Shown here: piece after piece, positions 24,109 to 32,202 of the stretch
How the letters are laid out: every line of letters starts with the position of its first letter
How positions within the stretch are numbered: the stretch's first letter is position 1
Source: Phycisphaerales bacterium
GTDB lineage: Bacteria > Planctomycetota > Phycisphaerae > Phycisphaerales > UBA1924
Reading direction: 5' to 3'
Length of the DNA: 36,059 bases
Assembly: GCA_017640485.1 (NCBI GenBank)
Contig: JAEPQP010000014.1
Coordinates: forward strand, 1 to 36,059
Notes under the pieces: generated by a model
Seen by the model: only the letters and a program-made list of their open reading frames with translations
What the model was told of the DNA's origin: nothing
The model's database searches: none
Program-made: the position numbers and the translations under genes

Positions 24109-24566
24109 GTATGAAGCTGAGAAGACGGAGTGTGTTTGACAAAGGCAATCAGCGTTCGGGTCCGATGATGACGCCGATGGTGGATGTGGTGCTGGTGATT
24201 CTGATTTTCTTCATGGCGAGCACGACGATCGCGGGGTACGAGTGGTTTCTGGAGGCGGGGGTTGAAGCTGAATCAGCGGGTGAGGAGCGTGCGATCGAGG
24301 CGCGGTTTGATCTGCCTGCGGCGGTGATCGAGGTGGATCTGGTTCGGATCGATGATGGGGCGACGATGGTGTACGGATTATCGGGGGAGTCGGGGATCAC
24401 GCTGGACTCGGCGATCGGGTTGATCGGGGGGATGGACATCGCGGAGGGTGGTTCGCTGCGCGTGGCGCTGGGTGCGGGGGATTCGGTCTCGATGCGGGAT
24501 GTGGTGGCGGTCCATGACGCGTGGAACATGCGCGGGGTGCGGGTGGTGATGCGGGCTGATCGGTAA
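24105..24566 (+). CDS. exbD: ExbD/TolR-family protein, second copy
   Basis: A second, diverged ExbD of 153 residues, with MMTPMVDVVLVILIFFMAST carrying the transmembrane Asp. The periplasmic part differs strongly from the first copy (YEWFLEAGVEAESAGEERAI). The start overlaps the first exbD stop (ATGA). A pair of unlike ExbD proteins with one ExbB suggests a heteromeric proton-driven complex, an arrangement common in planctomycete-type genomes. The role of the second copy is not known. Confidence 0.88.
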   Translation: MSMKLRRRSVFDKGNQRSGPMMTPMVDVVLVILIFFMASTTIAGYEWFLEAGVEAESAGEERAIEARFDLPAAVIEVDLVRIDDGATMVYGLSGESGITLDSAIGLIGGMDIAEGGSLRVALGAGDSVSMRDVVAVHDAWNMRGVRVVMRADR

Positions 24567-24605
24567 AAGGGGTGGAATTTATGCTTGGGATCGGGTGATC
24601 TGTGG

Positions 24606-24611
24606 TAGAGT
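24606..24611 (+). promoter_or_regulatory. -10-like TAGAGT before the PEP-CTERM gene
   Basis: TAGAGT ends six bases before the ATG at 24618, without a Shine-Dalgarno, in the 51-bp gap after the second exbD. Confidence 0.45.
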
Positions 24612-24617
24612 GCTGGC

Positions 24618-25331
24618 ATGACCTCTCCACTTCTTCGTCGTTCGTGTGCGCTTTCTGTCGGTCTCTCTGTGCTTGCTGCTGCGAATGCGGCGGGCGAGTT
24701 GGTCGTTTTTGAAAATACCAACCCGGATCTAGAGACCCTGACCTATTACCAGGGGGGGAATGGGCTTGAGGTGCTGGGGCAGTCGCTTGATGTGACGCGG
24801 AGTGCGCACGATCAGCCCGCGCTTGGTGAACTCCCGGTGGGTTCGTTTATGATCGCTTGGTTCCAGGGGAATGATCGTCGGTTCGGTGATTGGATCTGGA
24901 TGGGGACGGGTCGGAGCACGCTGGTGGCGCAGGCGGACGAGTTCGTGGATGTGATCGATCCGAAGACGAACTTCCCTGTCGGGTATCGCGCGCCGGGGGA
25001 CTTTGATGATGGAAGCGAGATCGGTGAGGATTCCAACTGGGCGTTCGGCTGGGTGGCGATGCACACGAGTATCCCGACAGCACCGACGGACGAGGGGGTG
25101 TACTTCACGGACGAGACCTTTACGATCGGGCTTCAGTTTTTGATGGACGACGGGTTCCATTACGGGTTCGCGGAGTTGTCGCGCACGGCGTTTGATCCGA
25201 ACGATCCGCTCAGCATTGAGTTTCGTGCGGTGCGATGGGGGTATGAGACCACGGCGGGGGTTGGGGTTCCATCCGTTGGGAGTGCTGCAGCTTTGTTGAT
25301 GGGGCTTGGCGGGGTGCGTCGTCGGCGGTGA
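24618..25331 (+). CDS. Secreted PEP-CTERM-like protein, 237 aa
   Basis: A signal peptide (1-24, ending ANAAG) is followed by a beta-rich domain with many Trp and Asp residues. The C-terminal sorting tail is VGVPSVGSAAALLMGLGGVR plus three more arginines: a short VPS motif, a hydrophobic helix and a basic end. This is the planctomycete-type relative of PEP-CTERM, recognised by an exosortase-like enzyme that is not in this window. The internal sequence (FGDWIWMGTGRS, VYFTDETFTIGLQF) matches no family I know. It is divergent in function from the exb genes upstream and convergent with the Fur homologue. Confidence 0.85.
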   Translation: MTSPLLRRSCALSVGLSVLAAANAAGELVVFENTNPDLETLTYYQGGNGLEVLGQSLDVTRSAHDQPALGELPVGSFMIAWFQGNDRRFGDWIWMGTGRSTLVAQADEFVDVIDPKTNFPVGYRAPGDFDDGSEIGEDSNWAFGWVAMHTSIPTAPTDEGVYFTDETFTIGLQFLMDDGFHYGFAELSRTAFDPNDPLSIEFRAVRWGYETTAGVGVPSVGSAAALLMGLGGVRRRR

Positions 25332-25364
25332 GCTGGGCTGGGCTGGGCAAGTTCCCGGTTGATG

Positions 25365-25838
25365 TTAATTTGATGACACGAAGATTTGGAGTTTGTGTGC
25401 TTGGGCGGTCAGGCCGTGGGCGGCGCAGATTTTGTCGCGGAGTTCGATGAGCTCGGGGACTTCTGTGGAGATGATGTGTCCGGTCTCGGTGTCGATGAGG
25501 AGGGTGTTTCCGGTTTGTCCGATCGCGAGTTGGTAGTGGGATTGCTCGCGGTCGACGAGGACTTGCTGGATGATCCCGGCGGATTCGAGGAGTTTGAGGG
25601 TGCGGTAGACGGTGGCTTTGGAGACGGAGTGGCCTTGGGCTTTGAGGGTGTCGAGGAGTTGGTCGGCTTCGAAGAGGGTGTCGAAGGCGATGATGGTGTC
25701 GAGGATCTGGGCACGCTCGGGGGTGTACTTGAGGTTCTCGGATTTGAGGGCGCGGCGGAAGATGGCGCAGAGGGGTTCGATCAGTTCGTTGGGAGCTGAG
25801 GAATCGGTCGAGTTGGGCTTGATCGGTTCGAGCGGCAT
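25365..25838 (-). CDS. Fur-family transcriptional regulator lacking metal ligands
   Basis: A 157-residue protein with the Fur winged-helix domain (about 20-100): LKYTPERAQILDTIIAFDTLFEADQLL, SVSKATVYRTLKLLESAGII and HYQL. The dimerisation half has lost the usual metal sites. Where Fur has HHHHLICxxCGxI, this protein has GQTGNTLLIDTETGHII (107-123), with no CxxC and only one His in the segment. It may be a metal-independent regulator or sense something else. The ATG at 25838 is preceded by TACAAT with five bases between. The frame's upstream extension runs through the divergent gene and is rejected. Confidence 0.9.
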   Translation of the reverse strand: MPLEPIKPNSTDSSAPNELIEPLCAIFRRALKSENLKYTPERAQILDTIIAFDTLFEADQLLDTLKAQGHSVSKATVYRTLKLLESAGIIQQVLVDREQSHYQLAIGQTGNTLLIDTETGHIISTEVPELIELRDKICAAHGLTAQAHKLQIFVSSN

Positions 25839-25843
25839 GGGGG

Positions 25844-25868
25844 ATTGTATGCGTGGTTCGTGTACAAT
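25844..25868. promoter_or_regulatory. Divergent back-to-back -10 boxes (inverted ATTGTA...TACAAT)
   Basis: ATTGTA at 25844-25849 and TACAAT at 25863-25868 form an inverted repeat in the 38-bp spacer between the fur homologue and the glycosyltransferase gene. Each reads TACAAT towards its own gene and ends five or eight bases before that gene's ATG, so both could be leaderless. The dyad could also be an operator for the Fur homologue itself. Confidence 0.6.
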
Positions 25869-25876
25869 CCGAGCAG

Positions 25877-28033
25877 ATGCAGGCGAGCACAGAATCACAG
25901 AGCGGGGCTGACGGGCGAGGCGTGGTCGGGCCGATGCGCGTGGGCGCGATCTGGGGCGGGGTGCTGGTCGCGGCGGTGGTCGCATCCGCGGCGATCGGTG
26001 AGGGGGGGAGCGTGCTGGTGCGGGTCGCAACGGTTGTTGAGATCTTGACGGGGAGCGGGTGGATGGTGCTGGTGTATCTGCTGGGCGCTTGGGGGTATGG
26101 GCGGGTGATGTGGTTTGGACGCCGTCATGGGGGCGATGATCGCGGGGTGGTGTGGGTTGCTCGTTTGGGGATCGGGGTTTCGGTGATGTTGTCGGCGACG
26201 CATCTGATGGGGGTGATGGGGATTTTGAACTCGATCTCGGCGTGGGTGGTGAGCGGGATCGGGATCGGGCTGGGGTTGGTCGGGGTGGTGCGGGATCAGG
26301 CGACGGCGCAGCGCCTGGGTGGGCTCGATCGTTCGCTGGTGATGGTCGGGAGCGTGGGCGTCGCGGCGGTTGGGTTGATGGTGGTGATGGCGAGCAATCC
26401 GGCGGGGGTGTTGTGGGATTCGGAGTTCAGGGGGTTTGATTCGTTGAGTTATCACTTGGAGCTTCCGAGGGCGTGGATGGAGGCGGGTCGGGTGTGGCCT
26501 GTGGATTGGAATGTGTATTCGTACCTGCCTTCGTATATCGAGGCGGCGTACATGCACATGGGCTTGTACGCGAGTGATGGGCAGAGCGGGCTCGGGCTTG
26601 CGGGGGACGGGGGACGCGGGATCTACGCGGCGCAGTATCTGAGTGTCGCGATGAGTGTGCTGTCGGCGGTGGTGTGCGGGGTGGTCGGGCGTCGGGCGTG
26701 CGAGCGGTTTGGGGTTGAGACGCGGGTGGCTCGGGTTGCGGGCTGGGTTGGCGGGGTGTTGGTGCTGTTGACGCCTTGGGTGGTGGTGGTTGGAACGCTG
26801 TCGTACAACGAGTCGGCGGTGGTGCTGCTGACGATGTGCGCGTTCGGGATCGCGATGAGCAGCGAGTGGGGTGTGGTGCGCCGAGTGGTTGGGGTTGCGG
26901 TGGTCATGGGTGTTGCGTGCGGGTGCAAGCCGACGGCGTTGTTTTTGGCGGCGCCGATGGTCGGGGTGGTGCTGCTTGCGAACGCGGAAAGGAAACAGTG
27001 GGCGAGGATGGTTGTGGTGGGATCGGTGGTTGGGGTGGTGGTGTTGCTGCCTTGGTTGATCAGGAATGAGATCGCGTCGGGGAATCCGGTGTTTCCGCAG
27101 TTGAGTGGTTTCTTTGGTGAGGGGCACTGGAGCGGTCGGCAGCACGATGTGTATGCGTCGGCGCACTCGTTCGATGGGGGTGTGGTGGATCGGGTGAAGC
27201 TGTTGGTGATTCCAGATGCGAGCGGCGCGACGCATGTGTCGCGGTTTCGGGGGTTGACCAATGCGCAGTGGGGATTGACGGCGGGGTTTGGGTTGATCGG
27301 TCTCTTGGTGCTGCTTGGTCAGCGGCGGACGCATCGGGCCGGGTTTGTGGTCGCAGTTGGCATTGGGATGGTGCTGGTGGCGTGGTTGGGGTTGACGCAT
27401 GTGCAGTCGAGATTTCTTGTGCCGATGGTTGGTGTGCTTGGGGTGCTTGGTGGGATCGGGCTTGCGATGACGGGGATGCGGCGGGTCCTGGTGCCTGTGG
27501 GGTTGCTGGGTTCGGTGGTGTGGTTGGGGGTGTGGGTGACTGGGCAAGCGGGCGGGCACCCGAATCGGATGCTGGTCGCGGGGATCGGGGCGTACACGGG
27601 GGAACTCAATGCGGTGGGGTTTGATGAGGTGTTGTGGTGGAACGGGGTGAACTCGGTCGCGGATGATGGTCGGGCGGTGTATTTGGTTGGGGATGCGACG
27701 CCGAGCTATGTGCGATCTGAAGTGGTGTACAACACGGTGTACGACGATTGGTTGATCGGGGGGTTGATGCGCGCGTTTCCGGATGATCCATTGGCGTGGA
27801 ACCAGGAACTGGCCCAGCGGGGGATCGGCTGGGCGGTGGTGAGTCTGGGAGAGATCGAGCGGTATGAGCGTTCGGGATGGGGTGATCCTGAGGTGAGCGC
27901 TGAGGCGGTGGTTGCGTGGACGCGATCACTTGGGGATCCTGTGATGGTGTGGGGGGAGAGCGGGCGGGCGTTGTTCCGGTTGGATGGGACTACGATCATC
28001 GGGCGACAGACCATGAGGGGCGACGATGAGTGA
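25877..28033 (+). CDS. GT-C (PMT/ArnT-like) membrane glycosyltransferase, 718 aa
   Basis: A large polytopic protein with about twelve helices. The first exported loop holds the acidic GT-C motif EFRGFDSLSYHLELPRAW, and WPVDWNVYSYLPSYIEAAY follows, as in planctomycete relatives of protein mannosyl- and lipid A aminoarabinose transferases. These enzymes use polyprenyl-phosphate sugars at the outer face of the inner membrane. A C-terminal soluble domain (about 570-718) follows the helices. The ATG at 25877 is chosen because TACAAT ends eight bases upstream; a GTG/ATG further up lies in the divergent spacer. The flippase-like gene overlaps its stop, and uppP lies 5 kb upstream. Confidence 0.85.
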   Translation: MQASTESQSGADGRGVVGPMRVGAIWGGVLVAAVVASAAIGEGGSVLVRVATVVEILTGSGWMVLVYLLGAWGYGRVMWFGRRHGGDDRGVVWVARLGIGVSVMLSATHLMGVMGILNSISAWVVSGIGIGLGLVGVVRDQATAQRLGGLDRSLVMVGSVGVAAVGLMVVMASNPAGVLWDSEFRGFDSLSYHLELPRAWMEAGRVWPVDWNVYSYLPSYIEAAYMHMGLYASDGQSGLGLAGDGGRGIYAAQYLSVAMSVLSAVVCGVVGRRACERFGVETRVARVAGWVGGVLVLLTPWVVVVGTLSYNESAVVLLTMCAFGIAMSSEWGVVRRVVGVAVVMGVACGCKPTALFLAAPMVGVVLLANAERKQWARMVVVGSVVGVVVLLPWLIRNEIASGNPVFPQLSGFFGEGHWSGRQHDVYASAHSFDGGVVDRVKLLVIPDASGATHVSRFRGLTNAQWGLTAGFGLIGLLVLLGQRRTHRAGFVVAVGIGMVLVAWLGLTHVQSRFLVPMVGVLGVLGGIGLAMTGMRRVLVPVGLLGSVVWLGVWVTGQAGGHPNRMLVAGIGAYTGELNAVGFDEVLWWNGVNSVADDGRAVYLVGDATPSYVRSEVVYNTVYDDWLIGGLMRAFPDDPLAWNQELAQRGIGWAVVSLGEIERYERSGWGDPEVSAEAVVAWTRSLGDPVMVWGESGRALFRLDGTTIIGRQTMRGDDE

Positions 28034-29087
28034 AGAGCTGAATCCAACTGAAGCGCGTCGATCGTGGGTGAAGACGGTTGTGCAGCTCGTTGGGTTTGCG
28101 CTCTCGATCGGGGCGCTGGGGTGGGCGGTTTCGACGGCGCTGAAGGAAGAGAACCGGGCGCAGCTTGAGAACCTGCAGAACGCGTCGGTCGGTCAGGTGA
28201 TGGGGTTGGTGGGTTTGTCGTTCGCGTCGGTGGCGGTCAACGGGATGATCTTCTGGGTGGTGATCCGTCCGGTGCATCGGATCCGGCTCACGGATGTGAT
28301 CTCGACGAACGCGATCGCGACTTTTTTGGCGTACCTGCCTTTCAAGATGTCGGTGGTGGCGCGGGTTGCGATTCACAACAAGCGTGATGGTGTTCCGGTG
28401 TTGACGATCGGCGCGTGGTTCGCGGCGGTGGGTGTTCTGATGCTTGCGGTGCTTGGGCCTATGGCGTTGATGTCGTTTGTGCTCAAGGAAGTGAATGTGT
28501 TGTGGTGGGTTGGGGTGGTTGGATCGGTCGGGGTGAGTGTCGGGGTGCTGATCCTGTGTGCGCGGTTTTTCTATGGCGATCGCGGGGTGGCGCGGATCGC
28601 GTCGGTCGGGATGCTGGAACGGGTGACGAGGCTCGATGCGTTCGGGAAGGTGCACGCAGGGTTCGACATGATCGCGGCGCCCTCCGCTTCCTTGTGGGCG
28701 GGGGTGTTTCGGGTGCTGGATGTGCTCGCGTTTGCGGGTCGTTTTGTGGTCGCGGCGGCGGTGCTGGGGCTGCCGATCTCGGGCGGGGATGCGTTGCTAC
28801 TGGGAGTTGTGTACTTTTTGATCGGGGTGTTGTCTCCGTTTGGGATGCTGGGGACGCGCGAGGCGGGGACGATCGGTGCGGCGGCACTGTTCGGGGTGAG
28901 CAGCGCGGCGATCGGGGATGGTGGTGGTGAAGGACCGATCGCGGCGGCGGTGGTGTTTATCACGGCGGTCGAGGCGGTGGTGAATCTCGGGTGCGCGGGG
29001 TTCGGGGTCGCGTGGCTGAGGATCAAGAAGGGGATCGGGGTGGAGGGTGCGCGGGCGGGATCGGATGGGGCGTCCGATTCTGCTTGA
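28026..29087 (+). CDS. LPG_synthase_TM (UPF0104)-family membrane protein
   Basis: A 353-residue protein with eight or nine helices of the AglD/MprF-flippase-like fold: WVKTVVQLVGFALSIGALGW at the start, IATFLAYLPFKMSVVARVAI (about 97-116) and SPFGMLGTREAGTIGAAALF near the end. Members are thought to move or modify lipids, often beside envelope glycosyltransferases. Its ATG lies inside the end of the glycosyltransferase gene (eight-base overlap), so the two are co-translated. The actual lipid substrate is unknown. Confidence 0.85.
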   Translation: MSEELNPTEARRSWVKTVVQLVGFALSIGALGWAVSTALKEENRAQLENLQNASVGQVMGLVGLSFASVAVNGMIFWVVIRPVHRIRLTDVISTNAIATFLAYLPFKMSVVARVAIHNKRDGVPVLTIGAWFAAVGVLMLAVLGPMALMSFVLKEVNVLWWVGVVGSVGVSVGVLILCARFFYGDRGVARIASVGMLERVTRLDAFGKVHAGFDMIAAPSASLWAGVFRVLDVLAFAGRFVVAAAVLGLPISGGDALLLGVVYFLIGVLSPFGMLGTREAGTIGAAALFGVSSAAIGDGGGEGPIAAAVVFITAVEAVVNLGCAGFGVAWLRIKKGIGVEGARAGSDGASDSA

Positions 29088-29114
29088 ATCGGGGTGATTG
29101 AAAGCAGGAACGGC

Positions 29115-29120
29115 TACGAT
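29115..29120 (+). promoter_or_regulatory. -10-like TACGAT before nadE (leaderless start)
   Basis: TACGAT ends five bases before the ATG at 29126, in the 38-bp gap after the flippase-like gene. No Shine-Dalgarno is present. Confidence 0.5.
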
Positions 29121-29125
29121 CCGGG

Positions 29126-30805
29126 ATGAAGATTGCGCTTGCACAGTTGAACCCGATCGTTGGTGATCTCCACGGGAACACGGAGAAGATTGTTGACACG
29201 ATCCGTGAGGCGAAGTCTCGGGGTGCGGGGTTGGTGGTGTTTCCGGAGTTGATGGTGTGCGGATATCCGCCGAGGGATTTGCTGCTGGTGGAGGGGTTTG
29301 TTGAGCGGTGCGCGTCGGCGGTGAAAGAGATCGGGGAGTCGGAGACGGAGGGGATCGGGGTGGTGATCGGGACGCCTTTGGTCGTTGATGGGGGTATTGC
29401 GAACTCTGTGGTGGTCTACGAGGACAATGCTCTAGTTGGGTATCACGACAAGCGTTTGCTTCCGACCTATGACGTGTTTGATGAGGACCGGTACTTTGAG
29501 CCTGGGGATCGGGCGGTGGTTGTCGAGGTCTGCGGCAAACGGGTCGGGCTCGCGATTTGTGAGGATCTGTGGCGCGGGGATGACTCGGGGTTTAGCAGTC
29601 GGTACGACGATGAGGCGGATCATGTCGCGGAGTTGGTCGGGGCGGGTGCGGAGGTGGTGGTTGTGCCGAGTGCGTCGCCGTTTGTGGTGGGGAAGGCGGA
29701 CAAGCATCGCGGGATTCTGAGGGCGCACGCGGAGCGGCACGGGGTGGCGATTGTCTCGGTGAATCAGGTCGGGGGGAATGATGATCTGATCTTTGCGGGA
29801 CAATCGTGCGTGATCGGGGGGGACGCGCGGACGATCCATGAGTGCGGGGCGTTCGAATCGGCGCTTGATGTGGTCGATCTCGAATCGGATGCAACGCATG
29901 AGCATCGCGTGCTGGATGATGAGCGCGCGATCGTGGAGGCGCTGACGGTCGGGGTCCATGACTATGTGACCAAGTGCGGGTTTTCGAAGGTCTGTCTGGG
30001 ATTGAGCGGGGGGATTGATTCGGCGCTTGTTGCGGCACTCGGGGTTCGGGCGCTGGGGGCCGAGCGTGTTGTTGGGGTATCGATGCCTGGGGAGTTCAGC
30101 AGCGAAGGAAGCAAGACGGACGCGTTTGCACTCGCGGACAACATGGGGATGCGGTGCATCTCGATGCCGATCGGGACTGGATTTCAAGGGGTTCGCGAGT
30201 CGTTGGACCCGGCGTTCGCGGAGATCGGTGAGCGGGCGCTGGGGGAGTCCCTCCCTGATCTGACGCAGGAGAATCTGCAGTCGCGGATCCGTGGGACAAT
30301 GATGATGGCGCTGTCCAACAGAACGGGCGCGCTGGTGCTCACGACTGGGAACAAGAGCGAGATCGCGGTCGGATACTGCACGCTCTACGGCGATATGAAC
30401 GGCGGACTCGCGGTGATCGCGGATGTTCCCAAAACGATGGTGTTCAGGGTTTGCCGGTATATGAACGAGCATTACGGTGATCTTGGGTTTGATCGGGCGC
30501 CGATCCCGGTGAGCACGATCGAGAAGCCTCCGAGCGCGGAGCTGGCGCCGGATCAGTTGGATTCGGATTCGCTCCCGGATTATGAGGTGCTCGATGCGAT
30601 TGTGCAGCGGCACATCGAGGGGCAGCAGAGTGCGCGCAAGATCATCGACGAGACGGGGTTTGATGCTGCTGAAGTTGAGCGGATCTGCAAGTTGATTGAT
30701 CGGAATGAGTACAAGCGTCAGCAGATGGCAGTTGGGCTCAAGCTCACGACGACGGCGTTTGGTCCGGGTCGTCGGATGCCGATTGCGCAGCGGTGGACGC
30801 GTTGA
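29126..30805 (+). CDS. nadE: Glutamine-dependent NAD+ synthetase
   Basis: Makes NAD from nicotinic acid adenine dinucleotide, with ammonia released from glutamine by its N-terminal nitrilase domain. The triad is E41 (VFPELM), K109 (YHDKRLLPTYDVFDE) and C145 (AICEDLW). The synthetase domain begins near residue 290 with LGLSGGIDSALVAALGVRAL (SGGxDS P-loop) and continues with LTTGNKSEIAVGYCTLYGD. At 559 residues it is the typical two-domain bacterial type. The last 62 bases overlap the 3' end of the convergent zinc-ribbon gene. Confidence 0.97.
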   Translation: MKIALAQLNPIVGDLHGNTEKIVDTIREAKSRGAGLVVFPELMVCGYPPRDLLLVEGFVERCASAVKEIGESETEGIGVVIGTPLVVDGGIANSVVVYEDNALVGYHDKRLLPTYDVFDEDRYFEPGDRAVVVEVCGKRVGLAICEDLWRGDDSGFSSRYDDEADHVAELVGAGAEVVVVPSASPFVVGKADKHRGILRAHAERHGVAIVSVNQVGGNDDLIFAGQSCVIGGDARTIHECGAFESALDVVDLESDATHEHRVLDDERAIVEALTVGVHDYVTKCGFSKVCLGLSGGIDSALVAALGVRALGAERVVGVSMPGEFSSEGSKTDAFALADNMGMRCISMPIGTGFQGVRESLDPAFAEIGERALGESLPDLTQENLQSRIRGTMMMALSNRTGALVLTTGNKSEIAVGYCTLYGDMNGGLAVIADVPKTMVFRVCRYMNEHYGDLGFDRAPIPVSTIEKPPSAELAPDQLDSDSLPDYEVLDAIVQRHIEGQQSARKIIDETGFDAAEVERICKLIDRNEYKRQQMAVGLKLTTTAFGPGRRMPIAQRWTR

Positions 30806-31637
30806 GTTCACCCCCCCACTGTTCGGATTCGGGGATGGGTTTTCCACATTCGGGGCAGAGGTCGGTTTCGAGTTTGTAGAGCAGGTAGCCGCATTCGCAT
30901 CGGGGTTCTTTGATCTCGATGCGGACTTGGAGTCGGCAGGTCGGGCAGCGCGACTCCTTGTTGGAGCGGGCGGTGATGTGTGATTGACAGCGCGGGCAGT
31001 CGATCTCGATGGGGATTGATGAGGCGAATGTTCCTTCCTCGTCTTCTCCTGGTTTGGGTGCGAAGAAGGCGAGGGCGCCTGCGGCGATGGTTGTTCCTGC
31101 TGTGAGGATCCCTGAGATCGCGAGGATGCGGACCATGAGCTCGTCGTATTGTCCGAAACCGTCGTTGATGAATGCAAAGACTATGATTGTGGCGGTCAGT
31201 GCTCCGGTGATGAGTGCGACGCGTTTGGCGACACGGAAGCTGAGCAGGGCGCACGAGAGCGGGCGGACGATGAGTCGATGGACGAATGCGATCCCGATGG
31301 TCAGGCAGACCGCGCCGGACTTCCAGAAGAACTGCTCCCATCCCCAGCTGAGGATTGATTCGATCCAGATGATGGTGATGAAGAGCGTCATCGAGAGCGC
31401 GATTGTGGCGGTGGCGATGTGGAGTGTCCAGCGTTGCTTTCGTCCGTCGGTTCCCTTGTTGCCACCGAGAACGACGACGATGAGGCCTCCGAGTGAATAT
31501 GCGCCGACGATGAAGATGGTGATCATGACTTCGTCGTCGACCCATCCGCGTGGGAGGACGACGGCGGCGATGCCTGTGAGCATTGCGAGGACGACGAGGG
31601 AGAGGAAAGTCCAGAGGATATATTTCTTGGCGACCAT
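30744..31637 (-). CDS. Polytopic membrane protein with C-terminal tandem zinc ribbons, 297 aa
   Basis: Six hydrophobic helices (about residues 5-200) are followed by a cytoplasmic-type segment with repeated cysteine pairs: CPRCQSHI, CPTCRLQVRIEIK, CECGYLLYK and CPECGKPI. This suggests two zinc ribbons after the membrane domain, the mirror of the N-terminal ribbon in the gene at 10532. I recognise no functional family. TACGCT ends eight bases before the ATG. The C-terminal tail (about 20 residues, rich in Ser/Ala/Asp) is encoded antisense to the end of nadE, so the two mRNAs overlap by 62 bases. Confidence 0.82.
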   Translation of the reverse strand: MVAKKYILWTFLSLVVLAMLTGIAAVVLPRGWVDDEVMITIFIVGAYSLGGLIVVVLGGNKGTDGRKQRWTLHIATATIALSMTLFITIIWIESILSWGWEQFFWKSGAVCLTIGIAFVHRLIVRPLSCALLSFRVAKRVALITGALTATIIVFAFINDGFGQYDELMVRILAISGILTAGTTIAAGALAFFAPKPGEDEEGTFASSIPIEIDCPRCQSHITARSNKESRCPTCRLQVRIEIKEPRCECGYLLYKLETDLCPECGKPIPESEQWGGELNASTAAQSASDDPDQTPSS

Positions 31638-31645
31638 GAGCTCTC

Positions 31646-31651
31646 AGCGTA
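31646..31651 (-). promoter_or_regulatory. -10-like TACGCT before the zinc-ribbon gene
   Basis: TACGCT on the minus strand ends eight bases before the ATG at 31637, in the 20-bp gap after the DinB-like gene. It is a weaker match than most of the others. Confidence 0.35.
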
Positions 31652-31657
31652 ACAGAA

Positions 31658-32200
31658 TTACCAATCCCCGGCGTACTGGGTCGTGGACTTGGGTCCTGCG
31701 TCGCGTGAGGCAAGCTGGTGGAGGCGCTTGACGATTTGGCGAGCGTGGAGCGCGTCGTGGGCGGACCACGCGGCGAGGAGATCGATCGCGATCATTGGAC
31801 CGAACTTTGGGTGTTGGTGGGCGCTTGACCAATCCGGGGATTCGAGGGTGCGGAGGAGTGAGATGCTCTGGGTTCGGTCGTTGATCCAGCGGTTGAGTTC
31901 AGTTGCGCGGTCGAGTGATGGGTAGTCTCGGGTGATCGCGATCCCGACCGGGTCGATCGGAGGCCAGGGCTTGGATGGATCGGTGAGCGTTGAGAGGACG
32001 CGGGTTCTGAAATCGAGGACTTCCTCGTCGGCCATGTGGCAGATGATTTCGTGGACGGACCACGACATTGCGTCTGGTTTCCAGGTGAGATCTTCGGGCG
32101 CGAACGCTTCGATGAGCGCCGGGAAGGTGGTGAGGAATCGCTCGAGGCGCTCGATGAGTGCTTCTGGATTCTGCTCTGTGCTGTGCGCCTGTGTTGGCAT
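31658..32200 (-). CDS. DinB-superfamily protein, 180 aa
   Basis: Four-helix bundle of the DinB/YfiT-like superfamily, which binds a metal through three histidines and often transfers or removes small thiol groups. The helices show LIERLERFLTTFPALIEAF, WSVHEIICHMADEEVLDF (first His) and LLAAWSAHDALHARQIVKRL (later His). The ATG at 32200 follows the upstream stop by two bases (TAA-AC-ATG), so the two genes are coupled. A longer frame to 32779 is only antisense or overlapping sequence. The substrate is unknown. Confidence 0.85.
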   Translation of the reverse strand: MPTQAHSTEQNPEALIERLERFLTTFPALIEAFAPEDLTWKPDAMSWSVHEIICHMADEEVLDFRTRVLSTLTDPSKPWPPIDPVGIAITRDYPSLDRATELNRWINDRTQSISLLRTLESPDWSSAHQHPKFGPMIAIDLLAAWSAHDALHARQIVKRLHQLASRDAGPKSTTQYAGDW

Positions 32201-32202
32201 GT

